From Pleurodeles waltl (Eukaryota; Chordata; Amphibia; Caudata; Salamandridae), in assembly GCF_031143425.1 (NCBI RefSeq), contig NC_090440.1, forward strand, positions 338,709,844-338,773,843: a stretch of 64,000 nt of DNA, written 5' to 3'. Position numbers and translations under genes: made by a program. How positions within the stretch are numbered: position 1 is the stretch's first letter; each line of letters opens with the position of its first letter. Below are positions 10,836 to 22,157 of the stretch, piece by piece. The notes beneath the pieces are model-generated. The model made no database searches and was not told where the DNA came from. It worked only from the letters and a program-made list of their open reading frames with translations.

Positions 10836-12258
10836 TGCACACAAGAGAGTGACCGATAAGATAGGGCAAGGTAATGCCCTTGCGGGCCGCGTAGCACGTG
10901 AGACTGCGATGCAGCGAAGTACTACTTCTATGTATGTAGTGAAGTCACAAGCTGAACGTTGGCATAGTGCTGGACAAGACATATTAGATATACAGAAATC
11001 TGCTTCTGTGAAAGAACGTGAGCAATGGTCTGAAGAAGGAGAATTGGATGATGAGGGCTGTTGGCGTAATAAGCAGATGGATAAATGGAAATTGCCTGTA
11101 GCTTTTGTACAACCAATAGTTCAGATGGCACATGGGCTGGCACATGTTGGAGCTTCAACAATAACGAAGTTGCTTACGCACGTTTGGGAGCATCCAGAAA
11201 TTTCTAGTACAGCTAAGAGAGTAGCACAGTCTTGTTTGATCTGATTACAACACAATCCTGGAAAAGGGACACGAACTCCTGCGGGAGGGTTTGCTACACC
11301 AACTGCACCTTTCGAAGTTCTACAAATGGATTATATTCAGCTTGAATGCTGCAACAATTTAAAGTATGTCTTGGTGGTGGTATGTGCCTTCAGTAAATGG
11401 ATAGAGGCGTACCCCACAACGGATAATACTGCCATTACCACAGCGAAGGTGCTTTTGAAAGAATTTTCCCTAGGTTTGGTGTTTGTAGACTTTTATGGAA
11501 TGATAACGGACCTCATTTTGTTGGGGAAGTTATTAAGTATGTCCTGAAAGGATTAGGGATCAAACAGAAGTTCCATGTGGTTTTCCACCCACAATCAGCA
11601 GGGTTGGTGGAAAGGTATAAGGCTACTGTGAAGCTGAAGTTAGCAAAGATACAGGCTTCCACATCTTTAACTTGGCCGGATGCATTACCGTTGGCATTAT
11701 TGTCTATTAGGTCAGTGCCACACTCTCAAACAGACCGTACCCCTTATGAAATAGTATTTGGAAGGCCAATGAACATTTCCTGAGCCAAATTCTGTATATG
11801 ATGTACCTTGTGTCCTGATGAATGATTATTTGGCACAGTTAACCGACAATTTGGTTTCTATTCATCAACAGGTTCGAGAAGCACTTCCTGACAGATCTGC
11901 GGGTGAAGGCCATGAACTCCGACCTGGTGACCAGGTGATGATTAAGTCCTTTAAAAGATCAAGCAGCTTGGAACCAAGGTGGCGAGGCCCAGAGCAGGTG
12001 CTCCTTGCGACAAGGACAGCAGTTACAGTGATGAACTGAAATAATTGGGTCCATAGTACTCACTGCAAGAGAGTGCTACCTACCTTGGTGGAACCTGCTG
12101 TGCTGACCGATCATCGAGAGATCTTGACTATGGAGAAAGGCCGTGCTATATCACCTGATGAATCTGCGGAGTTCTTCCCGGACCATACGATTTCTGGAGA
12201 ATTGCGATATAATTTGAGACCGAGGAAAGAATCTGTAGTTCTGGAGAAAACTGGTTGA
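10825..12258 (+). pseudogene. pol: Retroviral integrase (pol, second part), broken
   Basis: Four collinear frames. 10825-11244 covers the end of RNase H and the integrase zinc-binding region, with HGLAHVGAS matching the His pair of the HHCC finger. 11326-11547 carries the start of the catalytic core, with MDYIQLE supplying the first Asp. 11577-11783 has HPQSAGLVERY, with the catalytic Glu. 11818-12039 and 12073-12258 cover the C-terminal part. There is a stop at 11242-11244 and a frame break near 11500, in the region of the second Asp. It cannot make an intact integrase. Confidence 0.8.
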
Positions 12259-12441
12259 GCTACCGCCCTGGGTTAGTGTAACGGAGAGCCAATGTGGCAA
12301 TGGGGGGGGGATCAACCAGGCATTAGAGTAGTGACACCCGTCTTGGCCCGTGGTGAAGAAATCAGCGGCTGCCCAGGGATAAGAGCTCCAACAATTGTTT
12401 TTAGTTAATTTCTGGAAGGGTCAATTATCACTGTTACTAAA

Positions 12442-13233
12442 ATGAATAACAAAGTGATCATTAGTACTATGGGGATTGTTGTTGTTTTGGTGGTTATGGC
12501 AATAATCACCTGGTTTGTTGAAAAGATGGCTCCTGCTCGTGAGTTTTTTGTTGCCACTACTCCAGTGCCAGAGGGTCACTATTACTTTACGCTTCCCTAT
12601 CATGAGCAGAAGCACTGTCAATCGTACTTCAATAATACTTTCATTCAGATGTTGCATCATACTCATAATGCAACAAATATTACTAACTGTTGGGTATGTG
12701 GAATGATACCTGCGCATCAAAAGAAAGGAGGAACACCTTTCATTCCTCTTCCTTTTTCACACAATGGTTCTTGTCAAGCTTGGTATACGCTTTTGTTTGC
12801 ATCTGGAAAACGTACAGAGGGCGGACTTCTTTTTCGCCTTAATAAAGTATGCTACCAAGACAAAGATGGGTATCCCCAAGCCAAAGGAACTAAATGTGAA
12901 TGGGAAGAGTATCAACCGGACAATGTTTCAATACCATATGCCTTCACAAATATAAGAGACTCTGACAAGAAAGAACAATTTGTGATTTCTGTTACAAAAA
13001 CTAAAGCAGATTTATGTATACGTAGCATTGTGCGAATTCCAGTGGGGATAAGTGATTGTACCTTGATTTTAACTATTGAGGGTGTAAATAATAGTAGTTT
13101 TACAGCTTCACATAATACATATTTTGTTTGTGGTAACTATGGATATTACCAACTACCTGTAGGGTGGTCAGGTGTGTGTTATGTATTGTTTCTATTACCC
13201 CCTGTGTTTTTGGCACCTGCATCATATCACTGA
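12442..13233 (+). pseudogene. env: Retroviral envelope, surface subunit region
   Basis: A frame of 263 codons. Residues 4-26 are a strongly hydrophobic segment, either signal peptide or membrane anchor. Residues 83-86 are CWVC, the CxxC motif that in gamma-like envelopes links surface and transmembrane subunits. Several Asn-X-Ser/Thr sites follow (NNT, NAT, NIT, NGS, NVS, NSS). The frame ends at 13233, and the transmembrane part continues in a different frame from about 13407, so the gene is interrupted between the subunits. Receptor or tropism cannot be judged. Confidence 0.8.
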
Positions 13234-13406
13234 GATTTTTTAACTGTTCAATGACATCATTAAAAATAGATATAAAAGGACAATAAGTACAAATGAGGTA
13301 GACTAAACGGACACTAGCCTGCAACAATATGTTGATTTTAATTTATGGTTGTTCTCCTTTGTGGGTGCTGCGTTAAACAGTAGGAAAGTGAGACGATTGA
13401 CTAGGG

Positions 13407-13751
13407 TTGTGGAAACCTGTTACCAATCAGGCAGCTCTGGCACTTGGGAATATTACAGAGGAGCTCCAAGTTGTGAGGATTGTAGCGCTCCAAAATCGTA
13501 TTGTACTGGATGTGATATTAGCTGATCCAGGTGGTGCATGTCGCATCATCAGTAGTAGTTGCTGCGTTTTCATTCCAGATCACTCACCTTCAGTATATGA
13601 TACAATATCTAAATTGCATAAAATTGCTGCAGAAATTCACACAGAGACTGGTACTTGGACTTTTTCTGGATGGTTTTGGGCTCTTGTTTCCGCTTGGGGC
13701 TGGAAACTACTGACTATCCTGTGTGTAATCATTGCAATATTTTTCACATGA
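13407..13751 (+). pseudogene. env: Retroviral envelope, transmembrane subunit region
   Basis: A frame of 114 codons. It has the LQNRIVLD motif typical of the ectodomain of class I retroviral transmembrane proteins, followed by CRIISSSCC, a CX6CC pattern. Near the end is a hydrophobic anchor LLTILCVIIAIFF and then a stop, leaving almost no cytoplasmic tail. It lies in another frame from the surface region and lacks a fusion-peptide start in the same frame. Confidence 0.8.
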
Positions 13752-13951
13752 TGTATCTGGATTCAGTGTGGTCCAATGTTCTGCTCCATGTGTATTACTG
13801 CTTGTATGCCTACCAAAAGAGATATTACAGAAATGAAAGCACAACACGTTAGGTAAGGAAATAGCTGAAATGATGAGCATAACTATAGAAGATGAATATT
13901 TAGATTATCCCAGAAAGACGAATGTCTTCAGCTAATGCTGAAAGGGTCGTC

Positions 13952-14555
13952 TGTTGTAATTTAGTAGCGATTTGATTAAGCATTAGCAGAAGACATCTTG
14001 TAATTAGCAACTATTGTGAACATTTCGCGGAATCCATTTGTATTCATGGTAGCCATTTTGTCTGCCACATGCTGCCATGTGCTCGCCATGTGCCCTGTCC
14101 TACCTTCCTGTTAACTACTCTTGAAAATCTGTCTTGCGACAAGTTATATTTAGCATCTCCCACTTTGCACATGCCCAGTAAGGTCTGCAGCTGTTAGTAA
14201 TTAGTAACCAACACTAATGTGTCTACTAGCCCTTGAAAGCTGTTAGCCCCTCCTACCTGTCGACTGTGCATTTCCATATGACCTTATATGTATATAAGTC
14301 TTGCTTCTATAATTGTACCGCCTTCTTTTTAGCCCCTGCGTGGGTATAAAAGGACCATGCTCTCTTAGTTCAGTGTGCTACTTCAAACATTACCGAAGGG
14401 TGCTGTTTGAACTGTAGTACCACCTCTTGAGGTTTAATAAACTTTGTATTTTATTTCAGTTTCTGTGCCAACTTCTTCTTATATGGTCTGAGGACTTTGT
14501 GCAGAGAAGGGCGAACCCCTTGCACTAGTAGGCCTTGCTGAGGCTTACTTCGACA
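13952..14555 (+). repeat. 3' LTR of the endogenous retrovirus
   Basis: Matches 5377-5967 from TGTTGTAATTTAGTAG to TACTTCGACA, with TATAAAAGG near 14346 and AATAAA near 14437. Directly after it comes ACCT and then CACACACAGGGA..., which continues the Harbinger intron seen intact in copy B (reverse of about 27790-27850). Upstream, GCTGAAAGGGTCGTC is a weak candidate polypurine tract. Confidence 0.93.
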
Positions 14556-14852
14556 ACCTCACACACAGGGAACAGGCCTACGCACTATGCACTGCACCAC
14601 CACTGATATCGCTAGCCACCAAGGCATGAGCAGGGGGCACACACCGCCAACTGCAGTACACCTGGGACCCATGCAGCCCTGACCAGTAGTGGATGCTTAC
14701 AAACTAGGTAGGCAGGATTATCTCTTCAGAACCCTAGCCATCAGAGGACCTATGCTGCTATGTCAGGCCTGGCCTAGGGGCACCCACTGACACACATCCA
14801 CCAACCAGATAATACCCCACCAGGTGTAAGTTGTAATGATGGGCACTGTACT

Positions 14853-15475
14853 CACCCCCTTGTGGCTGCTGTTATGCCCTCAAGTGCCCATCCAGCTCTG
14901 GATAGGCCACAGCCAGTATGCGGGCCATCATGGGGGTCAGGGTTCAACGGGCACCCTTTCCTCGTTGGGAGGCCATATCCAGCTGGGCCTCTGCCATCTT
15001 CCGTGCCCAGCGTCTCAGGTCCTCCCACTGGTTGTGACAGTGGGTGCTCCTCCTGCCATAGACCCCCAGGGTCCGCACCTCCTTGGCGATGGCATGCCAT
15101 ATACTCTTCTTTTGATGGGTGCTGACGTGAAGAGGCAATACACACAGGGAAATACCATTAGAAAAACAGTCCAGCCTGTTACACATATGGCCCACCATAC
15201 CTGTTATTAACACCATTGGCACACACATAGCCCAGCACACAAGCTGTAAGCTGCAAAGAGGACATTCACCCACCCCCCTTACACAAGGCCTTCATACACC
15301 ACTCCATGCATCCATGACACATGCATCGTCCCCACAGTGTACTCACCCACAATGTACTCACCTGTTGGTCTGGAGGCCCATACAGCATTCCGTAATGGGG
15401 TAGGAACCCATCCACCAGTCTCTCCAACTCCTCAGAAGTGAAGGCTGGGGCCCTTTCCCCGTCACACGGCCATGG
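14853..15475 (-). pseudogene. Harbinger A Myb2 gene, exons 1 and 2 (Myb/SANT-like domain)
   Basis: Exon 1 (about 15475-15363) contains FTSEELERLVDGFLPHYG and GPPDQQ, ending at a GTGAGT donor. Exon 2 (15125 to about 14855) contains VSTHQKKSIWHAIAKEV and then RWARKMAEAQLDMAS-type residues, ending at another GTGAGT donor. Together these form a Myb/SANT-like trihelix-type DNA-binding domain, with Trp residues in the second and third helices. Copy A has lost 2 bp just after the start codon, and its exon-2 acceptor reads CAC instead of CAG, so it cannot be expressed correctly. Exon 3 is at 5275-3000, beyond the retrovirus. Confidence 0.75.
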
Positions 15476-15479
15476 TAGG

Positions 15480-15925
15480 TTCCAGACACAGGTCACAACA
15501 GCACATGCAGTGTAGGTCCTCTCCTGTGGAAGGTCAGGTAGCAAGTGAGGAATCAGATAGAAAATGGCAGTCACGTCCTCGGCAGTGCATACCATCACCT
15601 CTGGCATAGATCACCATTGGCCACTATACCCCATAGGGGCCAATATTATCCAATGAGGAGTTGCACGGCGGTTCCCGGCCACCTCCTGCCACAGTGCACA
15701 ACGTCAGCGGAATTACCTCACTTCCACCTGTCCCTCCACACAGGACAGGCAGATGCCAATTTTAACGGGGAAGCAGCCCTATGGATTTATGCTGCATCAC
15801 AGGAGAAATAAGCACATGCTGGACAACTCACACTGACACATTACAAGTTTACAGAATGCAAACTCCTGTTGTGGCTCCAATGTTCAGTTTTTGACAGTTT
15901 GTGTGGCTCCCTTAGATACCTAGCG
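15480..15925. promoter_or_regulatory. Head-to-head intergenic region of Harbinger A, probable two-way promoter
   Basis: About 450 bp separate the divergent starts of Myb2 (minus) and transposase (plus). CCAAT-type boxes occur at CATTGGCC (15612), GGGGCCAATA (15637) and TATCCAATGAG (15647). The same arrangement recurs in copies B and C. Promoter activity is inferred from position and motif only. Confidence 0.4.
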
Positions 15926-15929
15926 CTGC

Positions 15930-17055
15930 AAATGAATAGGAGGTGGAGACATACCCCCATATACAGACCCCAGGTGGACTTGGCAACATTGGAGGACAGG
16001 CACATTATACCACCTAGAGACTTGACAGGGCTGTGTGCTCAATTGGAGCCTGACCGGATATCTGCTATCTGTCAGCCCACTGGGATCCCCCCTCCTGTGC
16101 AAGTGCTATCTGTACTCCATTTCCTGGCAAGTGGTTCTTTCCAAGTGACAGTAGGCTTGGCAGCAGGAACGTAACAGTCAATGTTCTCAAACGTGCTGAC
16201 AAGAGTCTTGCCTGCCCTGATAAAACACATGTGCAGCTACATTGTTTCCCCCAGGTTGAGGATTTGGCCATAGTGAAGGCTGAGTTTTAGGCAGTGGGAC
16301 ATATCCCCTACATTATTGGTGCGATTGATGGAACACATATTGCATCTGTCCCCCCCAGCAGAATGAACAGGTGTTCAGAAATCGTAAGAGATTCCACTCC
16401 ATGAATGTTGAGATGGTGTGCTTGGCGGACCAGCACATCTCTCATGTCAATGCTACGTATCCTGGGTCAGTGCATGATGCCTTTGTGCTGAAGAATAGCA
16501 GCATCCCAAATGTGATGGCCCAACTACAGAGGCACAGAGTGTGGCTTATATGTGAGACCTGGTTTCCCACCCATTAGATGTTTGTGTATGGGTATGGTGT
16601 TGGCCATATAGGATAGTGTCTGGCTAAATGCTGTCCCTCATTATTTGCAGGTGACTCTGGTTACCCAAACCTATAATGGCTGCTGACCCCTGTGAGGAAT
16701 GCCAGGACAAGGGCAGAAGAACGTTATAATGAGGCACATGGGCGAACAAGAAGGATAATTGAAAGGATCTTTGGCCTCCTGAAGGCCAGGTTCCGGTGCC
16801 TCCATCTAATAGATCTAACAGGTGGATCCCTGTGCTACTCACTCAAGAAAGTCTGACAAATAGTAGTGGCATGCTGCATTTTGTACAACCTGGCCCTCAG
16901 ACGACATGCTCCTTTTCTGCAGGAGGAGGAGACTGGAGATGTCCGTGTGGCGGCAGTAGACCCTGTGGACAGTGAGGATGAGGAGGTCAGAGGATGAGGA
17001 TGAGGACAACAGAACATCAGTTATTCAACAATATTTCCAAATGACACACAGGTAG
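15930..17055 (+). pseudogene. Harbinger A transposase (HARBI1-like DDE), broken
   Basis: From the ATG at 15930 the protein reads MNRRWRHTPIYRPQVD, then LEPDRISAI and LSVLHFLASGSFQVTV. After a stop in the middle come the DDE landmarks: IGAIDGTHIA (first Asp, near 16320), a garbled block where HDAF is expected (near 16470), an intron at 16552-16650, and GDSGYP just after it. The Arg/Glu-rich IIERIFGLLKARF block near 16757 supplies the catalytic Glu. It ends with a stop at 17053-17055. Stops and frame shifts near 16172, 16290 and 16380 make it inactive. An N-terminal helix-turn-helix region is expected in this family and fits the first 100 residues. Confidence 0.8.
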
Positions 17056-17525
17056 GTCAGTGTAACTTTACATTTCAATGACTTTGGTTGTAATCTGTGT
17101 GGCAATGGCATCTTGATATTTCTCACTTCTATGCCCACTTACTGTTACCTCTGGCAATTCATTTTGCAGATGTTGGTCACTTGACATATACTCCTGGTGT
17201 GATCACTGCAGCCAGCTACAGGTCATTAATCTATGCTAATTCTATGTACTGTTCATTTTCAATGTTTGTGCCTGTTTCAATCAATGCATATTTGATATAC
17301 ATGACATACTTCAAATGGATTTTTGTCAAAAGATGTTTATTGAAGTGCTAACATATAGAGGGCAAATGCAATGGGATGGGGTGATGATGGAGGAAAGTCC
17401 AGGGTATTGTTCCAGTCTGTTTGTAGCACAGGTGCATTGTCCAATGGGACATAGGAAGGGGACCAATGGCAGTTCAAGGTGTTCAGGGTGACTGAGTGGG
17501 ACACAAGGGTAACAGTCAGGAGAGT

Positions 17526-18967
17526 CTAATGTCCTGGCGGGGGTCTTGGCAAGTGGCTCTGGCTTCTGTCTGGATTGCAGAGAACATTTGCGGGGTGGTT
17601 CACCTTCTGCAGGGGAAGGGGTGCTGGTGGCCTGTGAGTCCTGTGGCGGGCCTCCTGGCCACTAGCAGCAGCGGAAGTGGAAGGCTGTTCAGATGTCTGG
17701 CTAGTGGCAGGGGACCACTGGTGTGACACTGCCTCCCTCATAATGTTGGCCATGTCTGCCAGCATACCTGCTATGGAGATCAGGGTGTTGTTGATGGCCT
17801 GCATGTCCTCCCTGATCCCCTTGCCCAGGATCTGGCCCATCTTGTCCTGGGAATGTTGATAGGCTCCCAGGTTCTCTGGGCCTGTCCACCCCCTGGTGCA
17901 CAGCAGTCCTCCCAGTGTCCCTTTTGGCCTGTGCCTCTGTCCCCTGAACCGTGTGCCCACTTCCACTGACCCCAGGACCCTGATTGTCTTGGGAGTGAGG
18001 TGTGGCCTGGGGTTCCTGTAAAGGTGGACACACTGCTGATTGACATGTCCTGGGGACAGAGGTTTGGGTACTCTGGGTGGGTGCTGTGGTGGTGTTTCCA
18101 GATGGGAGACGCTCGGTGGTGGTGTGTGACTGGGCCTGGGTGACTGGCTGTCCAGTGGTCCCTAATGGGCCAAGTAGGTCATCCAGATCCTGAAGACCAG
18201 AGTTGCTGTCATCACTGTGGGCCTCTTCAGTTGGGGGACTGTATAGTGCTGCTACCTCTTCTTCGCTGACATTGGCTGGGGTACCTGTGGGAATGTAAAT
18301 GATGTGTTATGGTTTATGTGTCTGACATATTGTATATCCTTGGCTTTCCCTGTATGGTTGGATTTGCCCTGCCAGCTTTCACTTGTGTATGTTAGTGGAT
18401 GGTGGGATTGTTAGTTCTCTCTGCTATGCATGCTTTAGTAAAGAGTGTCCATGCAGGGCTGTGAGGGGTGCCCATGCATTGGTACAGCATGCAGTGCTTT
18501 ACACTGGGATGAGTTAGATGTGATGGTGGGGTGTGTGGGATGTAGTGGAGTGATGGGAGTGAGGGTGAGGGTATGTGATGGCATGCAGGTAGGGGGGTGA
18601 TAATAATAGAGAGTTGACTTACCAGAGTCCAGTCCTCCTCTGACTCCAGCCAGGCCCTCAGGGTGCAGTATTGCCAAGACTTGCTCCTCCCATGCTGTGA
18701 GTTGTAGAGGAGGAGGTGGGGGTCCACCCTCAGTCCTTTGGATAGCGAGCTGGTGTCTTGCTACTATGGAACGTACCTTCCCCCGCAGGTCATTACACCT
18801 TCTAGGGTGTTGACCCTGTCAAGGATTCTCTGCAATAGCTCCATCTTCCTAGCTATAGATATTTGCTGCACTTGTGCAACAAATAGCTGTGGCTCTACCC
18901 TGACCATTTTTCCCACCATGACCCTTAACTCCTCCTCTGTGAAACAGGAGTGTCTTTGTGGTGCCAT
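17526..18967 (-). pseudogene. Harbinger A Myb1 gene, two exons
   Basis: Exon 1 (18967-18623) starts MAPQRHSCFTEEELRVMVGK and forms a Myb/SANT-like DNA-binding domain of about 80 residues. A frame shift near 18795 precedes the LAGVRGGLDSG end at a GTAAGT donor (18622). The intron runs to a CAG acceptor at 18285. Exon 2 (18284-17526) is acidic, then Gln/Thr/Pro-rich, then has a likely coiled coil (MGQILGKGIREDMQAINNTL, followed by IAGMLADMANIMREAV) and a basic end. In Harbinger elements a Myb-like partner binds DNA and helps bring the transposase to the nucleus and to its ends; the same job is likely here. Confidence 0.75.
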
Positions 18968-19532
18968 GGATGTTATGTGAGGTGTGTTGGTGAGGGTATG
19001 TTGGGTAATGTGTTGGAGTGTGTGATGTGGAGTACGTGAGTGGTGTATACATGTTAGTGGTGTGTGGCTCTAGTTGTGTCAGTGGTCTTGATGTCTCTCT
19101 GGTGGCATGCTTTGTAGTCGTAAAGGGATGTGTGTTTTATAGTGTTGTGGGTGTGTGGCTGTGGTGTGTGTAAGGGTGTCAGGTGTGTGTTGTTTGAATT
19201 GTCCAATGTGGTGTCATTTTGTATGTTGCTTTCGATTTCAAGCCCGGCGGTATGTACCGCCAATGGTTTACCGCTGTTGAATGTCCGGTGTGGTGATTCG
19301 TGGGTCATAATGTGTTGGGCGTTGTTCTGTTGGTGTAACAGGGTGGGTTTTGATCCCGCCAGTTTATCACTGATCTTTGGGCTGGCAGATTGTGAATGTG
19401 GCTGAATTCTGTTGGATTGGTGTGTGTATGTCATAATATGGCGAATGGATATCTGCAGCCGCGGCAGTAAGTTGGCAGCCATCAGCACGGTGGTAAGTGG
19501 GATTTACCACCAATGTCATAATGAGGGCCATA

Positions 19533-19761
19533 GTCACCAATACCTACACTTTTACCAAGGTACATGGTATATCATGAGCTGTTAAAAAGATGGAAGCAGG
19601 AACAATAAAGGGTACAGAGGCAATAGACGTACACAGTTGAAATTAATTGTTAGCGTTTACTTTAAGACCCATGGCAGAAGACCACTGGAAAAAAAAGAGA
19701 AAAGCTGATTGTCCAGCTGTAAAAAACTAATCAGCAATCACACGGTCTCTGAAATGATCAT
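19533..19761 (+). pseudogene. LINE fragment 2, between Harbinger A and B
   Basis: Bounded by the ATA duplication of Harbinger A on the left and the start of Harbinger B on the right. It continues the frame of fragment 1 directly after CLKEA, and fragment 3 continues it at 32047. It has several stops, so the LINE was already decayed or has decayed since. The only readable feature is its position between two endonuclease pieces. Confidence 0.5.
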
Positions 19762-20195
19762 GGCCCTCATTACAACCCTGGCGGTAAAGGCCGCCTACCG
19801 CCGTGCTGACAGCTGCCAACATACCATGACCGCTGCAGTATACCACTATGGGTATTATGACCCACACAGAGAAATCTGCCACTATACAGACACCCACACA
19901 AGTCAGCCAGACCAAAGGTCAGTGATAACAAAACTACACACACCTGACACACATACATACGCCACACCCACACACTCAGACCACTATAAAAACATACACC
20001 CACATTACCCACAAACCTTTCAATGAAAAAAAAGATTGCAAACAGAGAGAGAGACAAGCCATGGAGCACCCACTCAATCTGAGCCACAGAACACCATCAC
20101 CCATACACCATCCACACACCTCACAGCACACACCCCAACACATCACCCCACACAACACCCCAAACATCCACAGACATATCACTCACACCACATCC

Positions 20196-21678
20196 ATGGC
20201 ACCCCAAAGACACCCCAGGTTTTCAGAGGAGGATCTAAGGTTCATGGTGGAGGAAATCATCCGGGTAGATCCACAGCTATTCAGATCACAGGTGCAGCAG
20301 ATATCCATTACAAGGAAGATGGAGCTATGGCGGAGAGTCGTGGACAGGGTCAACGCCATGGGACAGCACCCCAGAACAAGGGATGACATCAGGAAGAGAT
20401 TGAACGACCTACTGGGGAAGGTGCGTTCTGTGGTTGCAAGACACCAGGTAGCCGTACAGAGGACTGGCGGTGGACCCCACCTCCTCCCCCAAACTAATAA
20501 CATGGGAGGAGCAAGACTTGGCGATCACACATCCACATCCTTCATCCTACCTGCATACCATCACAAACACCTACCCCTACCCTCACCCCATCACTCCACC
20601 ACCTCAAATATATCCCACTATCACAACCCACCCATTCCAATACCAAGCCCTGCCTGCCACACCAGTGCATGGACACCCATCACAGACCTGCATGAATACC
20701 CACAGCATGCCCATTAGAGAGAATCACCTAGCCCACAAAATCACCACGCACACAAGGCAAATCTGACAGGGCAATCACAACCATACAGGGAAACACACCC
20801 ATGCGCAAGATGGCACACGCAGATACAATAACACTGCATTTGCATCTCCACCGGACCCCCCTCAACGTCACCGGAGAGGAGGTGCCGCCAACATCCAGTC
20901 CCCCCACAGAAGAGGCCCACAGTGATGACAGCATCTCTGCCTGCCTGGATCACGATGACTAACATGGCCCATCAGGGACCTCTGGACAGTCGGTTACCCT
21001 GCCACAGTCCCATTCCACCACAGAGCCTCCTCCCTCAGGAAACAGGAGCACAGCACCCACCCAGCGGGCCAATGCCACTGTCCCCAGGACATGTCAATCA
21101 GCAGTGTGTCCACCACTACAGGCACCCCAGGCAACCCCACAAACCCAAGAAAATCAGGGACCTGGGGTCAGTAGCAGTGGGCAAACGGTTCAGGGGACAG
21201 AGGCACAGGACGACAGGGAAGCTGGGAGGACTGCTGTGCGACAGGGGGAGGACAGGCCCAGGGAATCTTCTCCCCACGAGGCACTTGCAGGGATCCTGGG
21301 AGCATACCACCATTCACAGGAGACCATGGGCCAGATACTGGCCAAGTTTCAGGAGACCCAGCGGCTGGAGGAGGGACAGTACCTGCGGATCAGGGAGGAC
21401 CTCAAACACATCCACACCATCCTGGTCACCATTGCAGGGGTGCTGGCTGACATGGCCAACACCATGAGGGAGGCAGTGGCACACCAACGGGCCCCTGACA
21501 CTAGCCACACTGATAAACAGCCTTCCACCTCCGCCGGCGCTATTGGACAGGAGGCCCGCCACTGAAACAACAGGCCACCAGCGCCCCACCTCCTGCATAA
21601 GGAGAACCACCCCGCAAACAGTCCCTGCGTTCCAGGCAGAAGCCAGAGAACATTGCCAAGACCCCCGCCTGGAAATAA
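20196..21678 (+). pseudogene. Harbinger B Myb1 gene
   Basis: I take the ATG at 20196 because the protein then aligns with copies A and C (MAPQRHPRFSEEDLRFMVEE). Residues 1-95 form a Myb/SANT-like domain, with WRRVVDRVN in the second helix and IRKRLNDLLGKVRSVVARHQ in the third. The expected end of exon 1 and its donor are missing after about 20520, replaced by a His/Pro-rich, CA-rich stretch. Exon 2 resumes near 20850 with GEEVPPTSSPPTEEAHSDDS and continues through the coiled-coil block (MGQILAKFQETQRLEEGQYL, followed by LADMANTMREAV) to a stop near 21676. Frame shifts split the second exon. Role as in copy A: DNA-binding partner of the transposase. Confidence 0.75.
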
Positions 21679-22157
21679 GACTCACCTGATTGTCACCCTT
21701 GTGTCCAGCTCTCTGTCACCCTGTTCACCTTGAACTGCCATTACTCTCCTTCCTATGCCCCATTGGACAATGCACCTGTGATACCAAGAGACTGGACTTT
21801 AACTGGACATTCCTCCACCATCACCCCAGCCCATTGCACATCCCCCTCTACTTATTAGCACTTAAATAAACACCCTTGGAACAAATACAAATCTGCAGTC
21901 TGTCAATTGATTGAAATATGTATTAGTACAACATTCTGAAAACATTGTAATTCATATGTACAGTAATTTATACATTGGTATGACCTGTAGTGGCAGCAGT
22001 AAACATACCAGGAGCCAGAGTGGGGCACAGAGATCTGAAAATAGAGATGCCAAAGGGTACAGTAAGTGGCCACAGACATAGGGAAATCATGCTGCCATGT
22101 ACAATGTCCAACAGAAAACTGAAAAGTAAAGTGAAGATACATTGTCTTACCTGTGTG

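Larger units (their letters stand above)
5377..14555 (+). mobile_element. Endogenous retrovirus, complete structure, inactivated
   Basis: A 9.2-kb provirus with two LTRs (591 and 604 bp, TG...CA), a tRNA-Lys-type primer site, gag, protease, reverse transcriptase, RNase H, integrase and a two-part env. It lies between a 4-bp target duplication ACCT (5373-5376 and 14556-14559) inside an intron of the Harbinger A Myb2 gene. A 4-bp duplication, an env CxxC motif in the surface part and a CX6CC motif in the transmembrane part are features of gamma/epsilon-like (class I) retroviruses. Frame shifts and stops occur in gag, pol and env. The LTRs differ at roughly 6 percent of positions by hand count, so the insertion is old. 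Confidence 0.93.
2750..19529 (-). mobile_element. Harbinger transposon copy A (carries a nested endogenous retrovirus)
   Basis: The ends are inverted repeats: GGCGCTCATTCC at the left and, reversed, GGCCCTCATTATGAC at the right. The flanks are a matching 3-bp duplication ATA (2747-2749 and 19530-19532), as expected for PIF/Harbinger elements. Removing the retrovirus (5377-14555) and its 4-bp duplication leaves about 7.6 kb. In its own reading direction (minus strand) it holds Myb1 (17526-18967), a transposase on the other strand (15930-17055), and the split Myb2 gene (15475-14853 and 5275-3000). It sits inside a LINE whose two halves are at 2643-2746 and 19533-19761. All genes have frame breaks, so it cannot move by itself. 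Confidence 0.85.

Noticed and set aside
20061..20195. Upstream ATG at 20061 as start of Harbinger B Myb1
   Set aside because: The 45 extra residues are His/Pro/Thr low-complexity sequence not shared with A or C, and the alignable start is at 20196.
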